A stretch of DNA of 25,263 bases, from the NCBI GenBank assembly GCA_003427395.1, contig BFEA01000061.1, positions 3,408,205 through 3,433,467 on the forward strand, read 5' to 3'. The translations under genes and the position numbers were made by a program. A model generated the notes under the pieces. The model was not told the origin of the DNA. It ran no database searches and saw nothing but the letters and a program-made list of their open reading frames with translations. The stretch comes from Chara braunii. Its lineage: Eukaryota; Streptophyta; Charophyceae; Charales; Characeae. Position 1 is the stretch's first letter. The number at the start of each line of letters is the position of its first letter. This document shows positions 18,146 to 25,263 of this stretch, in pieces.

Positions 18146-18654
18146 TTCTCCCCTGAGTTTTCGCAGTTTAGTTACCAGTTGGTTACTGCTGCTGAGACTG
18201 TCACCCTAAAGTGTTGTTTCAAGCTACTCAACTGATTGCCGTTTACCGATTGCTGTTAAGATCGCCATCTTCTGATTGCTGCCTCTGTTTTGCTGATCAC
18301 AGACAGGATGGTGCTAAGATTTATCGACCAAACGCTGATTAGATGTTGATCTGTTTGCAGAACTGATTGCTGAATTGCTTGTTGGACTGCTGGTATGGTT
18401 TCTGATCTGATTACCCTTCCGGCTATTTGTTGATCTGATATCAAGTGACTCTCTGATTACTTACGAGTCGAGAACTGAACGAGAAATAACTTGCTGGTCT
18501 GAAAGAGGCACTGGATGGTTGCTGATTATGAAAACAGACAAGATGTTGATCCGAAAGAAACTAATTGATTGTTGATTCCGAAGCTGCTTGAGCCTCAAAG
18601 CTGCTGGAAGTAACTAACGGAGAACTGACTGTTGCTGAGTGCCGAGTATTGCCT
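18146..18654. other. CTGATTG-rich gene-free stretch
   Basis: The motifs CTGATTGCTG, GTTGATTG and GCTGATTA recur irregularly without a fixed period. The wording resembles the 14-bp array at 8311-8392 (CTGAAA..TGAA), but I could not align the two regions. Confidence 0.45.
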
Positions 18655-18780
18655 GAATACTGTTCCAAGTACTGCTCTGAGTACTGTTCCGAGTACTATT
18701 CCAGGTACTGTCCCGAGTACTATTCCGAGTACTGTTCCGGGTACTGTCCCGAGTACTGTTCCGGGTGCTATCTTGAGCCC
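18655..18780. repeat. 12-bp minisatellite, well-preserved part
   Basis: About ten units near TACTGTTCCGAG. As 12 is a multiple of three, the minus strand reads as a four-residue repeat (GTVL/GTVP). That open frame is a by-product of the repeat and not a gene. Confidence 0.9.
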
Positions 18781-18945
18781 TGTTTTAGCCACGTTTTCTG
18801 ATTGTTGATTCTACTTACAGTTGTTGGTTGCTGGATAAGAACCGAACATTGCTGGTTGACTGCTGACTGGGAAACTGAACTCTGAAGAAATTGCGAACTG
18901 AAGAAAAGGAAACGAATGCTGTTGAGGTTGCCGCCCTTAAGCTCT

Positions 18946-19200
18946 GTTCTGAATGCAGTCCCAAAACACCGTCCTAAGAACCGCTCTGAGTTCAGTTCCA
19001 GGTACGATTCCAAGTACTGTCCTGTATACAGTCCCGCGTGCAGTTCGGGACACAGATCTGGGTATTGTTTCGAGTATCATCCAAACATTGGGAATCGGTT
19101 CTGAGCACGGCACTGAGTGCCGAATCTGGGTTCTGGTCCGAGTACCACTCAGAACGCTGAGTCTGAGTTCCAATCTGAATACTGTTCAGGGCACTGGGTC
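18946..19200. repeat. 12-bp minisatellite, degenerate part
   Basis: Units such as AGTTCCAGGTAC, GATTCCAAGTAC, TGTCCTGTATAC and AGTCCCGCGTGC keep the 12-bp phase with many substitutions. About 165 bp of non-repeat sequence separates it from the better-kept array. It is probably an older part of the same expansion. Confidence 0.75.
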
Positions 19201-20635
19201 TGAGTCCTATTATCTAAGTCAGAGTTTCAGTAATCCGAGTGCCTTGTTCGAACACAGCCTAATCATTTTCTTTTTCTTTATTGTTCAACCTTTGTCTGTG
19301 CTTGCTCAACCGTTTCCAACCAAGAGCAGGTGTTGTGAGGTTTCTCATCCGACCCACAAAAATAGACAGTGTACTCAATAACACCATGTTCTCTCTGTAA
19401 ACTCAATGCATGTTCTCTCATAATCTCAATTTAGGACAGTGAGACCCCAACACACTTTTCCCAAACTTCTGTTTTGATTCGATGTAACGAATAGGTAACT
19501 CTCACCGTGTCACTCTTAGTCTCTCTGCTGGGGTCCATTGCTTCAGCTTTCGGAAACGAGAATGAGAAGTTCGGTTCCACTTTGTCGACAGTCAATAAGG
19601 TTTGCGAGATACTTTCTTTTTATGACTAAAGCACTTAACATGTATGGTCGGGAATGAAGCTTACTGTTCTCGAAACTCCCGTGGAGACTTCAAAGGTAAA
19701 TTAGGTTCGGTGCACACCGGATTAAAGTGGCAACGGAATAGGAGATTCCTTTGCTAACTGTGTGCTATGGTTGCCGTAGGTGTACAAAGCCTATAGGTCC
19801 CGATACTCAGGTAAGGACCCTTCTAATTGGAGACCTTTCCCGGGGACAAAAATTACAGGCTTCACAAACGGGTTCGTGCATTCGGCACAGTGAATCCAAA
19901 CGGGATTAGGTACAACCAGCTCAGCAGCTCACGCCTCGTGATGTTCAACCAGGGTATCGGGGCTCAATTCTCAGACCTCAATATAGCTCACCCGGCCACC
20001 CTTTCTTGGGCAGACTATCAGCATTACATCACTCTGACCAAAAGGCAGACTGGATCTTTCACCTAAACCTTCAGGTTCCCGGTGCCAGACCAGCTTGTAC
20101 TCAAGTTCAGTGTGCCCTAGTGCTCATGTTACTGCAAACCACTTAAGAGTCAATTGAAGTTTAGTGGGGGGGGCGTACATAACGCGTTTTCACGGTGCAT
20201 TCAAGGCCACATTGATAAAGACGAGGAATACAGACAGCCTTCCTTCAAATTAAATCTTGCCCCCAACTTTGCTAAGTCAGTCACCATCAAGTAGAAACTT
20301 AGCAAGAACATTGAAGATTTTTCTCAGAGCTGCCTTTCTTTTTCCCATCTAATCACAAGTCAAGCCTGGCACAGAGCACCAGCCAATAGGAATCATCTCC
20401 ACATTCCCTTTTTAACATACTAGCGAAAAATAAGCCTAGAATATTCGACCAAGTACCTGCCTGTAATCGCCAGGTCAACAGGTATATCCAGCCAAGCGTT
20501 CGCCCACACACACTTGTATCTACAAGGTTGTAGGCTCTCACCCGGTCTATCTCAAGGCACGAATGAACTCACACCATTATGGGTAACCATTCAATCAGGG
20601 TGAGCACATGCGAGCCTACGATCTCATGCACCCAT
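19201..20635. other. Mostly gene-free stretch
   Basis: Apart from a short weak frame at 19827-20066 I see no gene, RNA or clear repeat. A G run lies at about 20165. The minus strand starts TGTTGGGGTCTCAC at about 19453, LTR-like in wording, but no partner copy was found. Confidence 0.45.
19827..20066 (+). CDS. Small hypothetical frame
   Basis: A 79-codon plus-strand frame with unbiased composition (RLVMFNQGIGAQFSDLNIAH, LSWADYQHYITLTKRQTGSF). Unlike most frames here it is not built from a repeat. A donor-like CAG|GTAAGG lies just upstream at 19808-19816. I recognise no domain. It may be an exon or element relic, or chance. Confidence 0.2.
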   Translation: METFPGDKNYRLHKRVRAFGTVNPNGIRYNQLSSSRLVMFNQGIGAQFSDLNIAHPATLSWADYQHYITLTKRQTGSFT

Positions 20636-20905
20636 GCAGTCACTCAGGGCAATCACTGGATACAGTCACACAGTGTTGTCACTCTATGCGATCACATGAT
20701 GCAATCATGGGATGCAATCGCGCGAGGCAGTCATGCGATGCAGTCGCGCAGTGCAGTCATGCAAAGCGATCATGTTATACAGTCGTGTGATGCGATCATA
20801 CGGAACAAAACACACAATGATGCCACACCGAACAATCACTTGGATGCGGTCACTTGGAACAGTCGATGCAACCACACAGGTACAGTCGCACAGGTGCGAT
20901 AACAT
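20636..20905. repeat. 13-bp minisatellite
   Basis: Units near GCAGTCATGCGAT follow in strict 13-bp phase from 20636 to about 20804 (13 units), for example GCAATCATGGGAT and GCAGTCGCGCAGT, then decay to about 20905. Plus and minus frames through it are repeat by-products. Confidence 0.9.
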
Positions 20906-22712
20906 GGCATGGGACACACACGAAGAAGGCTAGGCGCCTCTTTGACGTTGTCATGTGATCTGATAGGTCATTCAGACACAGGAAATATGCATCCAATACA
21001 CACGTGTAAAGTCACGCCAATATCAAGAATATTACACTTTTTTTTTCAATCTCACCGATCACTCAAATTGTTAACCTCTACGTTAGACTTTTCCCAGAGC
21101 CCGCCAGTCTTGAATCGTTATTATGAGTTAGGACTACTCCCCTGTCCACCCGTTTACATTGTTTGCCGCTTACCCTTTGTCACGACGCAGCATGTTTGAA
21201 TAGCAACGATTAGTCACACTGATTAATCAAACTGAGAAAGAAGCTGAAATTATCTGAAAGGGAAAGTGGTTACTTTGCAACAGTCTGCGCCTTATCTGAA
21301 GACTTGGCCAAGGCGACCATGAAGAATCGCGTCATTAACCCTTAGTAGCAATGCCCATTACAAGTTGAAAGTGAGATGGAGACGGCAAAAACAGGCTATC
21401 GTCGAAGTTGTTGCAGCAGCCGGTAAGTGGAACCGCCTTCCAAAAAAAACGAGAGGCCCCTCCCGCTCATCAGCCTCATCGAACTTCCGGCTCAGTCATG
21501 GACTGTCGTTTGCTTGGACCCACTGGCGTAGACGGCAAAATTACACTCTCGGATCTTTCAGGCTTATCCTGCTTACTCAGTTACCCGCACTCTCGCGTCC
21601 CTGCTCAAGTCCCCTTTCTGGTTTATTCCCTCACGACTCCCTCCGTAGCTAGCTCATGGCCGAACAGATCACACATACATCAATCATGATAAATGCGCCG
21701 AGCCTCCCTTTGTTAACGCATGTAGGGGAGACCCTCACCAGTCACATACTAGTTAACTGATAATTACAACCTACGCACAAAGAAAAGACTACTGATCCAA
21801 GCCCCCGAGAGGAAAGGACCGTGTTCAGTGTGCAGCAAGCGGATCAAGTAGCTACTCACACCACTCCCCGCTAACTAGCCTCTCTTGATGGTCTCCCCTC
21901 TCGCTGTCCCGGCGGGTCCCTCTCTTTCCTCATTTTTCCGTCATTACTTGCAAGTGCAGGCACGCCACGCGGGCATGCGAGTAGTGGGTGACGTCAACTA
22001 CCCTCTGTGAGCTCACTTCCCGCTTTGCTCACACCTTTTCTTCTTCCGCTGGCTCTCCTCTCACCCACCAGGCCTTGCTACGTGCAGCCTGAGCGCACAC
22101 GTAACCACCTCTCGACTCAATCGCCAAGCTTGCTCCCTACAACCCGCAGGCAGGTCTTCTGTTCGTAGTTTGTCTCACACTGCAGTCCAGTTGAAATCAC
22201 CAACTCCCACACGCTTTCGCATTCAGTTCTCGCCTCTCTCTCCCTCTCACTACAGTGTCGTCAGCAGTCTTGAGCAACGCTTCCTTCCGAGTGGCTCACC
22301 ACTAGCTATCGTCCCTCTAGTCCGCTCAACCTTTTTTTTCAGCGGAAAAAGCATGCGCAGCCTGATCGTCTTCGTGTCCGTACTCTCAATCAGCATGTCA
22401 TGCAACGATCGTCCGTGCCCACCTTTCTTCGAACTTTTCACGCGTGTCCCTCTTACTTCACCATGTCCACTTCACGCAAACTCTTCGCGCATCGAAGTCA
22501 GGTTGACGTCAGCCTCTCCAGCTGCATGTACATCCCACTCTTGCCCTTCTCTTGTCACCTTCTCTGCATTTCAGCCACTCATCAGCATACGTCTTCCCAG
22601 TTCTGACACATCGTACATTGCTGCACTTCCGTATTACACCATCCCTCTCTCTTCGTTGACCGCCCTCTCACAGGACACGCCACCTATCGCGCGTGCGCAC
22701 GTGCAACTCTCT
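20906..22712. other. Gene-free, increasingly CT-rich stretch
   Basis: Overlapping frames (21365-21689; 22170-22847 plus, S/P/T-rich) have no domain and follow the CT-rich composition. No RNA gene or mobile-element end is seen. Confidence 0.5.
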
Positions 22713-23306
22713 CTACTCGTCTCTCGGAATAGCACGTCTGAACGCTGCTCTCCCCTTTTTGCCTCTCACCCGTTTCTTACCTTTACTTTGTTTCCCTCCA
22801 GTCCCTCGGCCTCCAGTCCCGCGGCCCCTGGGAGTCAGCTGTCGTGAGCTGGCCTCGGGTCCCTTCTCCACTGGTTTCGCGGCTCGGTGGTGCCTTTGGA
22901 TCTCCTCGGGTCTGTTCCAGGACCTGAGATCCGTCTCACGGTCCGCCTCGCTCATTTCACTCTCTCCGCCTGAGTCTCTCTCGTTCTGCTGTTCCTCCCT
23001 TCTCTCGGTCCCCGTTGATGATTCGGTCTCGTGATAGATGACCGTCACTCTCAAGCCCACGGTCACCCCATCTCGTCTGCATCTCCACTCCACCCTGTCG
23101 CGTGCCTCGAAAATGGCAACCTGCAGCCTCTGATCACCTCGCATCTCCTCCTCTCCCCCACCTTCTATGCAGACCTTCAGTCGGACTACCTCTCCCCCAT
23201 CATAATTCAGGGCTGTCGTAATCTGAGGGCCCTCACCCGACACTGGAATCCAGCGCACCGTGTGTCGCCAACAGCCAGGCCTATAGCCGTGTAGTGCCAT
23301 TGCCAC
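22713..23306 (-). CDS. Longest open copy of the unknown module, with basic tail
   Basis: A 197-codon frame from ATG 23306. The N-terminal part holds GYRPGCWRHTVRW, ITTALNYDGGEVVRLKVCIE, then LQVAIFEARDRVEW and GVTVGLRVTVIYHETES. These follow the order of segments B and C (PYRYEACWSYH; STICVVMTHFLEGNIYDIRP; VIQFIYDEKT; RKVEW) but here without a stop in between. The second half is charged and low in complexity (RREEQQNERDSGGESEMSEA; GRGTGGRGTGGKQSKGKKRV) and may be unstructured, or non-coding DNA read by chance in CT-rich sequence. This copy is about 6.5 kb from the retroelement array, so the family is not confined to it. An overlapping plus-strand frame (22170-22847) is less convincing. The function is unknown. 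Confidence 0.4.
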   Translation of the reverse strand: MAMALHGYRPGCWRHTVRWIPVSGEGPQITTALNYDGGEVVRLKVCIEGGGEEEMRGDQRLQVAIFEARDRVEWRCRRDGVTVGLRVTVIYHETESSTGTERREEQQNERDSGGESEMSEADRETDLRSWNRPEEIQRHHRAAKPVEKGPEASSRQLTPRGRGTGGRGTGGKQSKGKKRVRGKKGRAAFRRAIPRDE

Positions 23307-23899
23307 TCATCAGCCAGCCCCGCTTTGATAGACAGCACAACACTAGACCATAGACCTCCTATAGCAGACCACTCCCCACCGGAACTCGCAGTATAGACTG
23401 TATATCACCAGTCGACTGGCCACGGACAATATCTCAACTCCCTCTCCCTTTTATAGGCCTGTCCTCTGTGTTCTGAACGAAGGACTCAGATTAGTCCTTT
23501 TCAGACTTTACCAGTATTTTAAGAATTTTACAGTTTTCAAAATGACTTGCAAATTAAAACCGAATAGTTTTCAGAGAAACACCTGTGCCTACAACCCAAT
23601 CGATCGATCACTAACTAGCCTCTCTCTTGACAGTTTCAGACCCTAGCAATATGGCAACAGATTTGGCACTATGGTCCCATAACGGGGAACCGATGATCGC
23701 ATTTCCCCCCTTTTTAGTGCACCCTCGGTCTATCTCAATTGGATTGCCCGTGTCTGATGGCAAGGAGGGGGCTTATGACCCTCCATGAAGGGGGTGATAG
23801 GCCTCCTACCGTTGCGGCCGCGGGTCGCCCTCCTTTTGAGGTCCTGCCGCGCAATGTCAGATCGAAGCGCACCCACAGACTGTACATGTGAGATCGGCC
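23307..23899. other. Gene-free stretch
   Basis: No frame or repeat that I can support. It contains the tetranucleotide run CGATCGATC near 23601. Confidence 0.45.
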
Positions 23900-24350
23900 T
23901 ACTTAGGCCACGAAAAGATGGTTCGAAATCCGAACCGTTGGCTTCCCGCGAAAGGACAAGCCAACAGGTAGAAAATCAAATTAATAAAACTAAATAATAA
24001 TAATAAAATAAAATAACAATAATAACCACAAGAAAAAGGAAAAGGAAGGAGAGGGTGGCGTCACAAAATCTCTCCGTGCACCAGCGTTGCCTGAACCGCG
24101 CCCCGCGCTCACACACGGATCTGGGGTTGCTTTTCTTTCTTTTCCCATTTTCTTTTCTTTTTAGTTCTCACTGTATCTGCCTCTTAACCTGGCCACCGGG
24201 GTCCGCACGATTCAGACAAACAGGTCCGGTACAGGCAATTTTACGAGGGGTCGATAAGACCCAGACCATGAGACGACAGTTGCGGTCCGAGACCTGAATC
24301 GGTGGCCTTCCCTATGAAGTGACAGATCATTCAGGTGGAAAACGGCAATT
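23900..24350. repeat. Diverged direct duplication with small hairpins
   Basis: GGTTCGAAATCCGAACCGTT (23920-23939), followed by GGCTTCCCGCGAAAGGACA and an AAAATC end, lines up with GGTCCGAGACCTGAATCGGT (about 24282-24301), followed by GGCCTTCCCTATGAAGTGACA and an AAAAC end. The first copy holds two hairpins: GGTTCG/CGAACC and TTGGCTT/AAGCCAA. AAGCCAACAG also occurs at 16584-16597 in the presumed LTR. It may be related LTR or element ends. Confidence 0.4.
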
Positions 24351-24431
24351 CAAAATTTTGGAAAAGAAATCATAGCATCACAGTGACCCGAGGCCACTGG
24401 ATTTTCCCCATACTAAAGCCGGTTTAGATTT

Positions 24432-24941
24432 TTGGCGTTTTATTTTCTTTTCCTCTTTCCTTCTCCGACAACGACTTTCTGTCTCATGCATCCGACCCAT
24501 AACTCGGCGTCAGGGCACTCGGCGCGCAGTAGAAAAGACCGCGCCACCCCCTTCATCTCTGCGTCCCAGGGCGAGCCCGACGGCCACCACGGCCACAGGC
24601 CGGTCGTGCTTTACTGTACAGCAGGGCGCCGAGCCTGCGTGGAGCAACGGAAGTCCTGTGGCGCACCCCTTTTTGTCGGGGGTACTGCCAATGGGACTGG
24701 TCCATACCAAGGCACAACTGGGATGCTAGGAACAACAGGGGTCCAGGATATGTCTACAGGCTGGAACATCAACTCGGGGAGCTGGTACAAGAACTGGTGC
24801 CAAGCAGGGCTTGGTACACAGAGGAGGGCCGAGAAGTCGTGCCCTCCGACAGCGGCCGTGCCACGCCCAGGCGGGGCCGCGCGCTCAAAATCGGCACGCG
24901 CGCTCGGCCTGCGCACGTCGGCCGCTGTCGGCCTGCATTAA
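24432..24941 (+). CDS. Hypothetical frame over GC-rich DNA
   Basis: A 169-codon plus-strand frame with a hydrophobic, aromatic start (MAFYFLFLFPS) and a G/T/W-rich middle (TGMLGTTGVQDMSTGWNINS). The opposite strand is also open at 24611-24916 and reads P/V-rich (ISWTPVVPSIPVVPWYGPVP), as in proline-rich gag linkers. Only one of them, or neither, can be real. No domain is recognised. Confidence 0.2.
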   Translation: MAFYFLFLFPSPTTTFCLMHPTHNSASGHSARSRKDRATPFISASQGEPDGHHGHRPVVLYCTAGRRACVEQRKSCGAPLFVGGTANGTGPYQGTTGMLGTTGVQDMSTGWNINSGSWYKNWCQAGLGTQRRAEKSCPPTAAVPRPGGAARSKSARALGLRTSAAVGLH

Positions 24942-25040
24942 GAAAGAAAAAAAAATCAAAAATTTGGGGGGGTTGTTTTTGATAGCCTGATAGGTAGCAA
25001 AAAAATTATTAAAAAATAGGAAAAAAATAAATATTCATTT
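24840..25040 (+). repeat. Second GC-rich module with A-rich tail
   Basis: CCGACAGCGGCCG (24846-24858) and its exact reverse complement (24919-24931) form a 13-bp inverted repeat with a 60-bp spacer. An A-rich tail and a G run follow at 24941-24972, matching the order at 6190-6242. A retroposed or fold-back element is possible. Confidence 0.4.
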
Positions 25041-25056
25041 ATTGATCGATTTTTTT

Positions 25057-25057
<1 letters not shown>

Positions 25058-25100
<43 letters not shown>

Positions 25101-25132
25101 ATTGATTGTTTGATTGATTGATTGATTGATTG

Positions 25133-25195
<63 letters not shown>

Positions 25196-25200
25196 GTTGG
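25058..25200. repeat. (GATT)n microsatellite
   Basis: About 35 tetranucleotide units with a few interruptions (GGTT near 25088 and 25190-25199, GTTT near 25108, a deletion near 25133). The minus-strand frames spelling repeated NQSI are by-products. Confidence 0.95.
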
Positions 25201-25263
25201 GGGAGGGTCGCCCCCCCCCCGCGCCGCCGCACACACACACACACCCCTCTCTCTCTCTCTCTC
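25201..25263. repeat. C run, CA and CT simple repeats at the window edge
   Basis: C10 at 25211-25220, a CA array at about 25230-25243 and a CT array from about 25246 to the last base. The CT array is cut by the window or contig end, which suggests the assembly stopped in simple repeat. Confidence 0.85.

Noticed and set aside
18595-18792. GTVLGTVP repeat protein on the minus strand
   Set aside because: The product of a 12-bp minisatellite; units vary as DNA with no sign of codon-level constraint.
19380-19460. Outer 5' LTR edge at TGTTGGGGTCTCAC (minus strand)
   Set aside because: Attractive as an LTR start, but no copy of it follows pol near 8483, so there is no support.
20636-20905. CRISPR-like array
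   Set aside because: The repeats are contiguous 13-mers without spacers; it is a minisatellite in eukaryotic DNA. No cas-like gene is present.
22170-22847. 225-codon plus-strand S/P/T-rich frame
   Set aside because: Composition follows CT-rich DNA, no domain is seen, and the overlapping minus-strand frame carries recognisable module motifs.
23920-23936. tRNA gene or tRNA-derived SINE
   Set aside because: Only a near B-box hairpin is present; there is no acceptor stem, anticodon arm or A box around it.
25035-25244. NQSI repeat frames
   Set aside because: GATT microsatellite read in three frames.

Overview
This window looks like nuclear DNA of a repeat-rich eukaryote. It has long microsatellites and minisatellites, a decayed Ty3/gypsy LTR retrotransposon, no operons and no convincing intact host gene. 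The gag/pol type, and a primer-binding site matching the 3' end of plant-type tRNA-Asp, point to the streptophyte lineage. My best guess is a charophyte alga such as Chara, but that rests on general resemblance, not on a search. Two single N bases and a sequencing adapter show it is assembled draft sequence.

Left edge: bases 41-78 are two head-to-head 19-bp Tn5 mosaic ends, the junction adapter of Nextera mate-pair libraries. Bases 1-40 repeat 5393-5432 with one mismatch, in the order and orientation expected if a 79-5432 fragment had been circularised. The first 78 bases are therefore almost certainly artefact.

79-8300 has no gene I can support. It holds an inverted repeat whose arms encode a related peptide (1559-1776), a GA microsatellite (2348-2432) beside a fold-back repeat (2450-2600), C-rich direct repeats (3690-4404), an N at a sharp composition switch (4523), an A-rich block with a 76-bp tandem duplication, a GC-rich module with an A tail (5940-6230), extreme G/C/A homopolymers (6204-6558), a 20-bp minisatellite with hairpin-forming linkers (6559-7350), and degenerate direct repeats.

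8483-16546, minus strand, is the retroelement. In its own direction it reads: tRNA-Asp-type primer-binding site, short leader, a long array of small repeated domains, gag, aspartic protease, reverse transcriptase, RNase H, HHCC domain, DDE integrase and a GPY/F-like tail. Catalytic residues are largely kept, but in-frame stops and frameshifts (several at A/T homopolymers) break the frame, so it is a pseudogene copy or a copy with assembly errors. Internal LTR sequence appears to start at 16551. I could not find the partner LTR past the end of pol.

The most unusual content is the array between the primer-binding site and gag. Seven or so related segments of roughly 70-100 residues lie on the minus strand, and the last four share gag's frame, separated only by stops. 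The same module recurs on the far side of the primer-binding site (17020-18145) and in a longer open frame at 22713-23306. The predicted pattern is one helix followed by several beta strands, faintly like a cystatin-type fold. I do not recognise the family.

16551-25263 otherwise holds 12-bp and 13-bp minisatellites, CT-rich gene-free DNA, a duplicated block near 23.9/24.3 kb, a second GC-rich module with an A-rich tail (24840-25040) resembling the one at 6 kb, and a GATT microsatellite running into CA and CT repeats at the right edge.
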